55,014 bases of DNA from Salaquimonas sp. (GCA_028289365.1 JANQQM010000066.1:1-55014), one strand, 5' to 3'; shown: positions 24,515 through 33,508, counted from the first letter of the stretch. Numbers and translations are program-made. Notes: a model not told the origin generated them from the letters alone.

Positions 24515-25447
24515 ATGGAAAATAAATTTTGTTACTTTTCTGTGTGTGACAATGAATATATTCCGCATTTCTTAGCAATGTTAACATCATTATCAGAAGT
24601 AGAAAAAGATATACAATTTTTTTTAGTACAAACAGAATTAACACAAGATAATATCAGCATAATAAATGATCATGCACGTGTTATTGATATCGATTTGACA
24701 GTTCTTGGTAATCCAGGGATTGATCTTTCTATTTTTGCGCCATGCGGTAATTATCCGGAAGCAGTTTGGTTAAAGTTTTATATCGATCAATTGTTCCCAA
24801 AACACTTTGAAAGGATATTGTATATTGATCCGGACATAATAATCCTAAATAAAATTAAAGGCATATTTGAAATCGACATGAATACAAAGCCTTTGGCTTC
24901 GGTAATAGACATGAAAGATGCCGATATTGAGTTTAAGCAAAATTTAGGTATTCCCGCTACCGGGAAATACTTTAACTTCGGATTGGTATTATTTGATCGA
25001 AAAAAATATGTAGAATTAGATATCGGGGACAAAGCTGCAGAGTTTGCACGTTCGAACCCTCAGAAAATTAGTTTCATTGATCAATGCGCATATAACGCCG
25101 TGGCTTGGCAAGATATTCTAGAACTCGACAATAAATGGAATCTCATGGCGGGTTGCCAACAAGGTCAACCAGAGAATGCGAATATATTACATTTCTGCGC
25201 AGTGAAACCTTGGGAAAAATCGAAAACACCGGGACGGGAATTGTATATTCATTTTCGGAACAGAACACCGTTCCCCTTTAAAGTAAAAACGAATAAATTA
25301 TTAGAAGAAATTTATTTTCTCTTGGATTGTATAAAATTCTATAAAAATATTATTTTGAAGAAGAATATTAGAAGTAGAATATTTATTAAAACAACAAATA
25401 GAATAAAATTCAGAAGATATTGGAAAAAAAATTACAAATATAGATAA
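24515..25447 (+). CDS. Glycosyltransferase family 8-like protein
   Basis: A 310-residue protein, clearly AT-rich. It has the GT8 layout: FCYFSVCDNEYIPHFLAMLT at the start, the metal-binding D-x-D at residues 105-107 (RILYIDPDIII), FNFGLVLFDRKKY, and the downstream FIDQCAYNAV and ILHFCAVKPW segment. GT8 enzymes move a sugar from a nucleotide donor to a glycan. The C-terminus is highly basic (KKNIRSRIFIKTTNRIKFRR), perhaps for membrane association. It stands alone between repeat remnants, and its base composition suggests horizontal transfer. Confidence 0.85.
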   Translation: MENKFCYFSVCDNEYIPHFLAMLTSLSEVEKDIQFFLVQTELTQDNISIINDHARVIDIDLTVLGNPGIDLSIFAPCGNYPEAVWLKFYIDQLFPKHFERILYIDPDIIILNKIKGIFEIDMNTKPLASVIDMKDADIEFKQNLGIPATGKYFNFGLVLFDRKKYVELDIGDKAAEFARSNPQKISFIDQCAYNAVAWQDILELDNKWNLMAGCQQGQPENANILHFCAVKPWEKSKTPGRELYIHFRNRTPFPFKVKTNKLLEEIYFLLDCIKFYKNIILKKNIRSRIFIKTTNRIKFRRYWKKNYKYR

Positions 25448-25935
25448 TTTAATAATAGAAAAGGCGCGCTTCCACATTTACCTCATGTCAGGCCAGTTGT
25501 ACCTTTGAAACCGGTCCCATCGGCAATCAATATTTGCATCACTTCCTATTATCAAATCGATCAGGTTTGCAATTAGCTTCTCAACGTTTTGACCCGACTG
25601 TCTATGGCCAAACCCAGGTGGATATTAGCAGCAATATCTTATGGAAATGCGGTGATTCTGATTTCTGACGGGAACACTTCGTTCATTGCCTGCCAAATTT
25701 ACTTGATGAACGAGTTAGAACCAAAGATATCATTCACCAAGTCTCGGAAGTTAGAGTTGAACTAAGTTCGGTCTTGGATTTATCAGAACAAATGCATCAG
25801 AGTTAGCTATTGGCCCAAAGCGGATATGTGGTGATGGGTGCCAATCCAGCGTTCTATGGCTCTTTCCTTCTAGTCAAAGGTTCTTTGGCTTGACGACCAT
25901 CGATTGCACACTTTTCCACTGTCAAATTCTTGCTG
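25448..25935. other. Intergenic stretch with gene remnants
   Basis: About 490 bp. Short coding-like fragments can be read (near 25680-25805: HCLPNLLDERVRTKDIIHQV followed by SEVRVELSSVLDLSEQMHQS), but no start or complete frame exists. A copy of the dispersed motif (TATTGGCCCAAAGCGGATATG) lies at about 25808-25828. I read it as decayed DNA. Confidence 0.4.
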
Positions 25936-27276
25936 TCATTTTGATGGAGGAAATTCTATCTCGACTCGTAGCCCGGGTTTGTTGTCGTGTAGATATGTCT
26001 TGCAATCATGCAAATCCGCTATCGCCTTGACAATTGCCAATCCAAGGCCGTTTCCCGGTGTCGTGCGGCTTGAATCCAGACGGTACAACCGTCGAAACAC
26101 CTTCTCGTGTTCTTCTGGTGGAATGCCATCTCCGTTATCGCACACGCAAACTGTGCTCGATCCGTTACTTTGAGCCAATTCGATAGTGACCTTGTCCCTG
26201 CCATATTGAAAAGCATTGTCCAGTAGATTGGCCAACATTTGAGTGACCAGCGATCTGTCACCCCAAACGGATAGTGCGCTCTCATTCTTTTCGAGCAAAA
26301 GATCTATTTTTTCACGTTCTGCCAATGGTTCATAGGCTTCGAACAATGTCTGCGCTACTTCGTTGAGATCAAAGGGCACGAAGTCCTTTTTTCGTCTGCC
26401 GGACTCAATTTGAGTAATGCGAAGCAAGGCATCGAATGTTTGATTGATGGTCTCCGCTTCCTGATGAATGGTGTATAGTTCGTCAGTTACGATATTGCCC
26501 TCGGTCGCTTTTTCAGCTGCGTCCTCGATTGAAATTAGCAGTCGACCAATTGGTGTCTTGAGGTCATGTGCGATGTCTGCACTGACTTGTTTTATCGCTT
26601 CAACAGATCCTTCCAGCCTGGACAGCGTTTCGTTGATCAATAACGCAAGCTGATCAACATCGTCTCCATATTTGCCGATGGGAAGTCTGACATCCAGCCT
26701 TCCGGAAGATACAAGAGCCAATTGTTCCTTCAGGTTCAGCAAGCGGCGATTTGCGGTGTTGGCGATCCAACCAAACAATAAGAGAGCGGACACAATCAAG
26801 GATGGAACCAGCCACATCAGCACGGAAAACATGATTTCGCGCATGTCGGCGACGCTCTCTGCTGTAAAGACTATTGCAAGTGTGTATTCATCCAAATCGG
26901 TTACGATGTAGCGATAGAGTTCGGGGTCTCCATCTTCTTCCAACAACGTTATATTGCCGTTGTCACTTGGCAGTTTGTCCACGTCTATGCTGGCAACAAT
27001 GGCTGTTCCCGATTCTCCGAAGTAGTACTTTCGATCATCGGGGTCTTCAGTTTCAATATGCAGTCGAACCAGTTGTTCGAGACCGGCCTTTCCGCCACTT
27101 GCAAATTGCGCGGTAAATGCTGACAGCCTTTCTTCCAGCCGTTCATCAATCTGTTCATTAAATTCCGCGGTCAAGGTCGTGACAACGACCCAAATCGCGG
27201 TGCCAAGAAGGCCTATTACAATCACGAAACTAAGAGCTGCAGACCGGACTGCGCTGAACTTTAATAGTCTACGCAT
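25936..27276 (-). CDS. Two-component sensor histidine kinase
   Basis: A 446-residue membrane kinase. Two transmembrane helices (about 13-36 and 149-171) bracket a periplasmic sensor of about 110 residues. A HAMP domain follows (NRRLLNLKEQLALVSSGRL), then the H-box VSADIAHDLKTPIGR with H237, the N-box MLANLLDNAFQYG and the G boxes CDNGDGIPPEE and GNGLGLAIVKAIADLH. It overlaps the response-regulator gene by 8 bp and should phosphorylate it. The signal is unknown; the periplasmic phosphoesterase upstream hints at phosphate or envelope cues. Confidence 0.92.
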   Translation of the reverse strand: MRRLLKFSAVRSAALSFVIVIGLLGTAIWVVVTTLTAEFNEQIDERLEERLSAFTAQFASGGKAGLEQLVRLHIETEDPDDRKYYFGESGTAIVASIDVDKLPSDNGNITLLEEDGDPELYRYIVTDLDEYTLAIVFTAESVADMREIMFSVLMWLVPSLIVSALLLFGWIANTANRRLLNLKEQLALVSSGRLDVRLPIGKYGDDVDQLALLINETLSRLEGSVEAIKQVSADIAHDLKTPIGRLLISIEDAAEKATEGNIVTDELYTIHQEAETINQTFDALLRITQIESGRRKKDFVPFDLNEVAQTLFEAYEPLAEREKIDLLLEKNESALSVWGDRSLVTQMLANLLDNAFQYGRDKVTIELAQSNGSSTVCVCDNGDGIPPEEHEKVFRRLYRLDSSRTTPGNGLGLAIVKAIADLHDCKTYLHDNKPGLRVEIEFPPSK

Positions 27277-27946
27277 CGTCTCTGATCGTATAGCCGATAT
27301 TCCTGACGGTCTTTATCAATTGCTCCTTGAAGGGCTTGTCCACCTTCGAGCGCAAGCGGCTCATCTGCGTTTCCACGACGCTGGTATTCGGTTCAAAATT
27401 GAAATCCCATATTCTCTCAAGCAACATTGTCCTGGTGATAATTCTACCTTTATTGCGTAACAGCAATTCAAGGATGGAAAACTCTCTCGCCTTCAGATCG
27501 ATCAGCTTACCGTTCCGCGAAACAGTACGCTTGACCACATCCAGTCTTAAATCTTTGGCGATAAATTCCAGTTGATTAGCTTGGATATTGGGACGCCGTG
27601 CGAGCGCATTGATTCTGGCCATTAGTTCCAGAAATGCAAATGGTTTGACAAGGTAATCGTCTCCTCCTGCTTCCAGACCCTCCACCTTGTCTTCAAGGCC
27701 GCCGACAGATGTGAGAAATAATACTGGGTGTGTGCAGTTTGCCTGGCGCATGGCCTTGACCATCGTCAGGCCGTCCAATTCCGGCAACATCCGGTCCACC
27801 AGTACAACGCTGTAGTCATTTTGAATTGCAAGGGCCAAGCCATCGCGACCACTTGTGCAAACTTCGCAGGTATGGCCGGATTCCTTTAGTCCCCGCTCAA
27901 CATAGTTTGCGATTTTGCTATCGTCTTCGACAAGGAGAATATGCAT
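27269..27946 (-). CDS. OmpR-family response regulator
   Basis: A 225-residue regulator. The receiver domain has the acidic pocket (VEDD), phospho-acceptor D51 (VVLVDRMLPELDG), the switch Thr (LFLTSVGG) and K in DDYLVKPF. The C-terminal winged helix (LDVVKRTVSRNGKLIDLKAR, then EFSILELLLRNKG and RTMLLERIWDFNF) binds DNA. It lies between the phosphoesterase gene (38 bp) and the kinase gene (overlap), all on the minus strand and probably one operon. The palindrome at 29135-29155 ahead of the operon is a candidate target. Confidence 0.93.
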   Translation of the reverse strand: MHILLVEDDSKIANYVERGLKESGHTCEVCTSGRDGLALAIQNDYSVVLVDRMLPELDGLTMVKAMRQANCTHPVLFLTSVGGLEDKVEGLEAGGDDYLVKPFAFLELMARINALARRPNIQANQLEFIAKDLRLDVVKRTVSRNGKLIDLKAREFSILELLLRNKGRIITRTMLLERIWDFNFEPNTSVVETQMSRLRSKVDKPFKEQLIKTVRNIGYTIRDDA

Positions 27947-27984
27947 TCACCGAACCTCGGTAACATTATCTGAGGAAACCTAGA

Positions 27985-29109
27985 TCAATTTACCGATGCT
28001 GCATATGCAGCTTTGCTCTTCTTCCGGTCTCGGCATTGCGAAATTCCTCTATCAAGAACATTGCCGGTTGCCGCTTCGATAAACGACCAAGCATAGCGAT
28101 CACTGCCTAGTTCGACTTTCAAAAGCCCGGCCTTGTTCATAATCAATCGAGCAGAATTTTCCGAAGGCCGGCCTGCATATCCAATTTTGGTCGGTTTGCC
28201 CCCGGATCCGACAATGAAGGCCCGGACACCGTCATGATCAGTCTCTCCTGAAGCATTAAGAGGACTCATCCTTTCGTAGAAGTGGTTGTGTCCGCTCAAG
28301 GTCAAAGAAACCCCCATATCGTGCAAATGGCCGAATAGCGGCCGCATCATGTCAGTGTCATTCCGGTGCTTGGAGGAATATGCGGGACTGTGGAAATATG
28401 CGATTACACAATTTCCTTCAAATGTACCAATCTGATCTGTAATCCACCGGTACTGACGCGACCCGACGCCGACATCCTCCTCACTATTTACAGCAAGAAG
28501 TAGCCAACCAGCCACGCGTACGCTGTAATAGCCGTGACGCTTATAGCCGGCACGGTCGCTCCAGTACGAAAAATAGCCATTTGCCAGCGGACTTTTGTAA
28601 TCGTGATTTCCGGGAACAGGATAGGTCCTGTCTTTGAACTCTCCAAAATATGGATCGTAACAACCTGCAAACTCCGCGGGAGAACCGTCCTCATAGACCA
28701 GATCACCAAGCGGTAGAAACAAGGCATCGGGATGATCGGCAATTACAGCGGCTATATCAGCCTGCCGACGATTTCTTGGCGTGACGCTGGATGCAAATCC
28801 GAATGAATATTTGAGATTTTCCCAGATTTTGTTTGATTCATGATCAGACCAACAGTCGGCGATATCACCAACAGCAAGTACACTTAACTGCTTCTGCTTT
28901 AATAAGTCCGGGCCTGAAATTGCTCCAGAATCTGCCTTTGACTGAGACAAGGTCGTTTCATCATAAACTCTTGCCATGATGTATCCAGCGACGGAAAAAA
29001 ATTGCCCGGCTGATTGCTGGAGCAGCACAAGAAAGGCAATCACAGTCAACAACAAAAGTTTGGAAAATAGATTGGTGCGCGTGGACAAGGTATCTCTCCT
29101 TAAAGACAT
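27985..29109 (-). CDS. Exported metallophosphoesterase (purple-acid-phosphatase-like)
   Basis: A 374-residue protein with an N-terminal signal or anchor helix (LFSKLLLLTVIAFLVLLQQS). The dinuclear-metal motifs are in order: GDIAD (D82), LPLGDLVYEDGS (D136), VPGNHDY (N168, H169), IAYFHSPAYSS and LSGHNHFYERM. This matches the calcineurin-like / purple acid phosphatase class, which hydrolyses phosphomonoesters outside the cytoplasm. It is the first gene of an operon with the two-component pair and would be a natural target of it. Confidence 0.88.
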   Translation of the reverse strand: MSLRRDTLSTRTNLFSKLLLLTVIAFLVLLQQSAGQFFSVAGYIMARVYDETTLSQSKADSGAISGPDLLKQKQLSVLAVGDIADCWSDHESNKIWENLKYSFGFASSVTPRNRRQADIAAVIADHPDALFLPLGDLVYEDGSPAEFAGCYDPYFGEFKDRTYPVPGNHDYKSPLANGYFSYWSDRAGYKRHGYYSVRVAGWLLLAVNSEEDVGVGSRQYRWITDQIGTFEGNCVIAYFHSPAYSSKHRNDTDMMRPLFGHLHDMGVSLTLSGHNHFYERMSPLNASGETDHDGVRAFIVGSGGKPTKIGYAGRPSENSARLIMNKAGLLKVELGSDRYAWSFIEAATGNVLDRGISQCRDRKKSKAAYAASVN

Positions 29110-29134
29110 ACCTCGTTAGCGCGAGAAGTTTTCC

Positions 29135-29155
29135 GTAAGATCTCATGAATCTTAC
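29135..29155. promoter_or_regulatory. Perfect palindrome upstream of the phosphoesterase operon
   Basis: GTAAGAT-CTCATGA-ATCTTAC has perfect 7-bp arms, 26 bp upstream of the phosphoesterase start. A second small palindrome TTTTGTAAAA follows at about 29158. It could be a regulator site or a 5'-leader hairpin. Confidence 0.45.
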
Positions 29156-29318
29156 AGTTTTGTAAAATCTGGAAAATCAGGTCGAACTCACTGGAAGGGA
29201 TGAATGACCTGTTTAGGCAAATGACGTTGGTGGTCGATTTACAGTCAGCATGTCAGTTTGTAGCCCGGATGTGCCATTGTACTGATAGGGTGAAGGTCGG
29301 TATCGCAGGTAAATGAAT

Positions 29319-29942
29319 TTACTGCCTGACAAAGGCCGATCGGATGAGCCCAAGCCCAGCTAGTGCAAACAGTCCTGCAACAGCTCCCTCAATCCATCTT
29401 CGAGTTCTGCGATAGATTGCCATTGCACCAGAAGTGGAAAATATGAGCGCATAAAATGCGTAGATCAGAAATCCCAAAATTATACAAAGTCCGGTAGCCA
29501 GAATGACGTGGCCGGTTCCACTTCCTTGGTCAAGTCCAAGAGCCAATACCGCCATCCACGCAAAGACAGCTTTCGGGTTTGAAAGATTGAGCAGCAACCC
29601 CCGATTGAAATCGCGCGGTCCTGTCTCAAGATGAATCTGGGCTTCTTCCGCGTTTTTTGCGGATCGTGCTGAATTGAATGCAAGCCAGAGCAGGTAGACA
29701 CCTCCCATCAGCTTCAGAAATGATAGCGCGTAGCTCGATGCCTGTAGTAATGCACCCAGGCCGGTAGCAGCAACCAAACCCCAAAATGCCAGACCGGCCG
29801 AAAGGCCAAGCCCGAAATGTAGACCGGTCCTCCGGCCAGCATTCATCGATACCGTTATGACTGCGATTGTTGCAGGCCCGGGGGACGCCGCAGCAACGAT
29901 AAAGGCAGCTGCAATCGTCATCAGACTGGCAATATCAACCAT
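29319..29942 (-). CDS. LysE/RhtB-family exporter
   Basis: A 207-residue inner-membrane protein with about six helices. The LysE signature is present near the start (FIVAAASPGPATIAVITVSM), followed by GLHFGLGLSAGLAFWGL and LLNLSNPKAVFAWM. The start ATG 29942 follows GAGGGA by 6 bases. Family members export amino acids or other small metabolites. It stands alone, opposite nothing that tells its substrate. Confidence 0.88.
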   Translation of the reverse strand: MVDIASLMTIAAAFIVAAASPGPATIAVITVSMNAGRRTGLHFGLGLSAGLAFWGLVAATGLGALLQASSYALSFLKLMGGVYLLWLAFNSARSAKNAEEAQIHLETGPRDFNRGLLLNLSNPKAVFAWMAVLALGLDQGSGTGHVILATGLCIILGFLIYAFYALIFSTSGAMAIYRRTRRWIEGAVAGLFALAGLGLIRSAFVRQ

Positions 29943-30139
29943 GATCAATCCCTCTAGATATCCCTAAATTCGCACTTATTCAAACGACTGAAAAGGGCCA
30001 GAAGCTACCAAATAAACTGTCTATTGGGTGCGACCATTATGATCACGAACCTGTCGGTTTTGCTGTTGGTCAATAACTGCCGATAGGCACCTTAAGCAGA
30101 CGTTATTCGGACCAATTGGTGTGAGTGATACTTCTTTCT

Positions 30140-31021
30140 TCATTTTGCAGGCAAGTATTTGTCATGTATCGCCCCCCAAAAATGATAGAAAGAAAACGTA
30201 ATCGCCATAAAGTAGTATACTTCTTCTGACATTTCAGTACCAATAATCAAACTTGTTATGCTCAGGAAAAAGAAAATATATGATATTATTTGATATTTGC
30301 GATTTGGAATAAATGATTTTAAAAATAATTTATCTGGAATAATTTTGGCAAGAAAATCAGATAACAAAAATATCACTGCTAGGAAAAGTGCTACAAAAAA
30401 ATAGATCGGCAGGAATAGAAAATTCAGCAAATTGTGCAAATTTGTTTCATTTTGTTCGTTTATTTCTTTCCAGACATCGGGTGTTTTCCAACCAAATATA
30501 CGCTGACCCCAACTAATCTCTTCGAATCCTATAAATAGAAAAACCGCACCCCATACTAAATAAAACTGCACTGATTCACCGCGATTGAGCCACGCAGTTG
30601 TAATAAATAATAACCCCGCGGCGACTGCGATGAGCGCGCTCGCAGTTTCAACTATATTATCTTCCCTATAGACTGTCGTATTGTGAAATAGATACCAAGA
30701 TAGAATGATAATTACCGAGCCTGCGAATATGAAAATTGATGATTTTTCATTCAAAACAATATTCTTGCTGTTTGATAGTAAAATTAGATGCGAAACGATA
30801 AGTACGATTAACCAGATTAATCCATAAGCGACGACCGAAAAAACTCGGAAAGCATCTTCCAGATGTCCATCTGGCGATATATAAATCTCAAATAGATCTA
30901 CATATTTTACATGGTAAAACACTGAAAAAATCAAATGAAATACTAAAATAATTAAAAATACAATGACCAAAAATCGCAGTGTATTCACAAATATCATTAT
31001 ATGCGTTTGGTTCACCATCAT
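30140..31021 (-). CDS. Polytopic membrane protein, unknown
   Basis: About 293 residues with roughly eight hydrophobic helices and AT-rich codon use. A conserved-looking loop FIGFEEISWGQRIFGWKTP lies in the middle; similar FEEISWGQR loops occur in uncharacterised bacterial membrane proteins, but I cannot name a function. The start is uncertain: candidates are 31075, 31021 and 30997, none with a strong Shine-Dalgarno site. It lies between the LysE gene and an HlyD remnant. Confidence 0.55.
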   Translation of the reverse strand: MMVNQTHIMIFVNTLRFLVIVFLIILVFHLIFSVFYHVKYVDLFEIYISPDGHLEDAFRVFSVVAYGLIWLIVLIVSHLILLSNSKNIVLNEKSSIFIFAGSVIIILSWYLFHNTTVYREDNIVETASALIAVAAGLLFITTAWLNRGESVQFYLVWGAVFLFIGFEEISWGQRIFGWKTPDVWKEINEQNETNLHNLLNFLFLPIYFFVALFLAVIFLLSDFLAKIIPDKLFLKSFIPNRKYQIISYIFFFLSITSLIIGTEMSEEVYYFMAITFSFYHFWGAIHDKYLPAK

Positions 31022-31117
31022 GGCTTTGCTCAGGCACAGGTTCGGCGTTTTGGCAGTTCCAGGAACTGGTAGCATGCAAAATTACAAGCAGGAAACATCC
31101 GAGACAAATGGTATATT

Positions 31118-31375
31118 TTGGATACGGCGGCACCCGAACTTAACGGGAAATTTGTCGCAATCTCCGCCAATACCATTTTCAACGAGCAAATCGGCGCGCC
31201 ATTCTACGTCGTGCGGATCATGGTTCCGGGAAATGAACTGGGCCGTCTGAACGGACAGACGCTAATCCCGGGCATGCCGGTTGATGCCTTTATCAAGACA
31301 CAGGACCGCAGTGCGCTCAGCTATCTGTTCAGACCCATGATGGATCAGATCCAGCGCGCTTTCTGCGAGGAGTAA
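31118..31375 (+). pseudogene. Orphan C-terminal fragment of an HlyD-type secretion adaptor
   Basis: An 85-codon frame ending TAA reads like the last part of an HlyD/PrtE adaptor: FYVVRIMVPGNELGRLNGQT, then LIPGMPVDAFIKTQDRSALS and YLFRPMMDQIQRAFCEE. It parallels the intact HlyD end at 45083-46468 ([37 protein letters not shown]). No N-terminal part, ABC gene or start signal exists upstream, so this is a leftover of a lost or rearranged type I secretion locus, not a copy of the nearby gene. Confidence 0.8.
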
Positions 31376-31624
31376 ATTATAAACGCTATCCAAAAACGCG
31401 GTCTTGTAATTGCCGATGTAGGCTGCTGCCTCCAACGACAAACTGACTATCACTTTCTGTTTCACTTTTCCGGCATCTGGCTGCGCTGGTGAGACTGAAC
31501 AGGTATATTGGTCCATGGAGTTCATTCAATTCCCGTTCTTGTCCCGAGGCGCATTTTGGTCCAGGGGTCAGTTGGCAAACCAGATCCGGGATATGATGGC
31601 GAGACAGATTTTAATGGAGGAACC

Positions 31625-32107
31625 ATGGCTGCATATAAAAAGATAGAAACTTCTGCCCCGATCCTGGGCACATTCCTTGTCGCAGCGATATTGAGTTCCA
31701 ACGCTGCAGCGATGGACGGTGACGCGGCCAAGGGCGAAAAAGTGTTCAAGAAATGTGCGGCTTGCCACACAGTTGGTGAAACCGCGAAGAATAAGGTTGG
31801 TCCGGTGCTGAATGATGTATTTGGGCGGCCTGCCGGAACGTTTGCTGATTACAAATATGGCAAGAGCATCATCGCTGCAGGCGAAGCCGGTCTCGTTTGG
31901 AACGAGGAAGAGCTCTTTATCTATCTCCAGGATCCGAGAAAATATCTCCGCGCCAAACTTGATGACAAAAAGGCAAAGAGCAAGATGACCTTCAAGCTGA
32001 AAAAGGAACAGGATCGGCTTGACGTCATCGCCTATCTCAAGACTTTTTCCGCTCCGATGGAAGGTGAGGAAACCGAAGAGACGGAAGAGAAACAGTCAGA
32101 AAGCTGA
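31625..32107 (+). CDS. Class I cytochrome c (c2-like), exported
   Basis: A 160-residue protein. The N-terminal Sec signal ends near AAA-MDGD; the haem site is C44-AA-C-H48 and the sixth ligand is probably M121 (KSKMTFKLKK), the expected order for cytochrome c2-type electron carriers of the periplasm. The tail is acidic (GEETEETEEKQSES). GGAGGAA precedes ATG 31625. A 7-bp hairpin (TTACCGT/ACGGTAA, 32143-32162) lies downstream without a T run. No partner oxidase or dehydrogenase gene is adjacent. Confidence 0.9.
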   Translation: MAAYKKIETSAPILGTFLVAAILSSNAAAMDGDAAKGEKVFKKCAACHTVGETAKNKVGPVLNDVFGRPAGTFADYKYGKSIIAAGEAGLVWNEEELFIYLQDPRKYLRAKLDDKKAKSKMTFKLKKEQDRLDVIAYLKTFSAPMEGEETEETEEKQSES

Positions 32108-32279
32108 TGTCGAGGGGAGGGCGATTGCATCCTCTCGCGAGATTACCGTAGTCTGACGGTAACGAAGGCACATTCATCAACTGAATTCCTCTTGAGCCTT
32201 TTGGAGAATTAGGCTGGCGACGACCATTTGTCGGCGCTCGGCGGGTCCTATTTGCAATGCAGCAAACAAACTCTTGAAA

Positions 32280-32310
32280 TTGACAGCAAGCCTTATCATA
32301 TGATAAGAAT
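32280..32310 (+). promoter_or_regulatory. Toxin-antitoxin promoter with operator palindrome in the spacer
   Basis: TTGACA (32280-32285) and TAAGAA (32304-32309) are 18 bp apart. Inside lies the perfect 16-bp palindrome CTTATCATATGATAAG (32292-32307). This is a likely operator for autorepression by the antitoxin; GAGGTGA precedes the ATG. Confidence 0.55.
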
Positions 32311-32333
32311 ATGTAAATCATTTGAGGTGAATC

Positions 32334-32750
32334 ATGGCTCAAGCTGCCCTGCAAATTGCCGAAACGGATCGGTTGGCGCCGCTTAACCAGCGCAGGCAGA
32401 TCAACGCTGTCGTCAAAGCTGTTGTTCGAACCGCCGAAGCGTGGAAACTGACAAATAGCGAAGCAGCTGCCTTGTTCGATGTGCCGTCGGCAACCTGGAG
32501 CCGGATGAAAGCGGGCATCTACAAGGGTAATCTCGATCAGGATAAGGTCACCCGGGCAAGTCTGATGATCGGGCTATTCAAGGGACTTCGCCTGTTGTTC
32601 AACGGCCCCTTGACCTATGGATGGCCAAAAACAATCAATGAGGGGCAAGAATTCAACGGTCGCACGCCTGTCGAGGCAATGATCGAGGGCGGCATTCCCG
32701 CCATGATGCGGGTCAGGCAACATGTCGATGCCTTGAGAGGCGGCGTGTGA
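32334..32750 (+). CDS. Xre/MbcA/ParS-type antitoxin
   Basis: A 138-residue protein. The N-terminal half has an Xre-like helix-turn-helix (AWKLTNSEAAALFDVPSATW, SRMKAG). The C-terminal half has the MbcA/ParS/Xre toxin-binding domain (DUF2384): ASLMIGLFKGLRLLF, YGWPKTINEGQEFNGRTPVE and AMIEGGIPAMMRVRQHVDAL. Such antitoxins cap RES-domain toxins and repress their own promoter. The stop overlaps the toxin start by four bases (GTGA), the normal arrangement of this module. Confidence 0.92.
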   Translation: MAQAALQIAETDRLAPLNQRRQINAVVKAVVRTAEAWKLTNSEAAALFDVPSATWSRMKAGIYKGNLDQDKVTRASLMIGLFKGLRLLFNGPLTYGWPKTINEGQEFNGRTPVEAMIEGGIPAMMRVRQHVDALRGGV

Positions 32751-33451
32751 TCGATCCTGCCGGCCTGAAAACACTCAACTTCACGAAAAGCGACACGATA
32801 AGGCTGATTTCAACGGCCTATATCGATGAACCAGCCCTGTTGCCCTTGGTCGATGATGAAGATGATTTGGCATTTATCGAGGAAATCGAGGGCCTGACGT
32901 CATCGCGAAGACAATCGGGCATTTCACTTCCGCCAGCTATTGCCGCCAACGAGCTTCTTTCAGAGGCTGACGGCTATGGCTGGACTTATGTCAACGCCGC
33001 CTTCTGTTATACCCGCACGACCGGAAATCGCTTTAACGGGCCTGATCGTGGCGCATGGTATGCAGCCTGGGATGACAAGGCGGACCAGACCGCCTTGGCG
33101 GAGGTAACGTGGCATCTGACCCGCGAATTGGAGGCAACCGGCGTATTCGAGAACATCACCGCCTATCGCGAACTAATCGCTGGATTCACGGCCAGTTTTC
33201 ATGACCTGCGCACAGTCGAAGACAAGGAATTGTTTTCCAAAGATCCGGAGATTGCCTATCCGGTAGGTCAGGCACTGGCGCAGGTAGTTCGCCAGCAAGG
33301 TGGCAACGGTTTCGTCTATCCCTCTGTGCGCCGCGCCGGCGGCTTGTGCCTCGCGGCATTCCGGCCACGTCTCGTTCAAAACATCCGGCAGGGCAGTACC
33401 TGGCTTCTACGATGGAGCGGAACTGCGATACCGGATGTTAAACAGGCATGA
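32747..33451 (+). CDS. RES-domain toxin (NAD-degrading type)
   Basis: A 234-residue protein translated from a GTG start that overlaps the antitoxin stop. It shows the RES-domain landmarks: an early arginine (TIRLISTAY), NRFNGPDRGAWYAAWD (conserved Arg and Tyr), LAEVTWHL (Glu), YPSVRRAGG (Ser) and LCLAAFRP. Members such as MbcT deplete NAD+ and stop growth when the antitoxin is lost. The domain is complete, so the pair is probably functional. Confidence 0.9.
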   Translation: MIDPAGLKTLNFTKSDTIRLISTAYIDEPALLPLVDDEDDLAFIEEIEGLTSSRRQSGISLPPAIAANELLSEADGYGWTYVNAAFCYTRTTGNRFNGPDRGAWYAAWDDKADQTALAEVTWHLTRELEATGVFENITAYRELIAGFTASFHDLRTVEDKELFSKDPEIAYPVGQALAQVVRQQGGNGFVYPSVRRAGGLCLAAFRPRLVQNIRQGSTWLLRWSGTAIPDVKQA

Positions 33452-33508
33452 GCGATTTCTCATCCCGGTTTGCCTGTAATGTCCGATTGAACTATCCTCT
33501 CGGACACC

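Noticed and set aside
31054-31068. CAGTTCC-A-GGAACTG palindrome as operator
   Set aside because: It lies in the uncertain 5' end of the membrane protein gene with no promoter around it; too little support.
31118-31375. Functional small gene with PGMPVD motif
   Set aside because: The motif is the C-terminal end of HlyD proteins; alone it has no membrane helix or lipoyl domain, so it is treated as a remnant.
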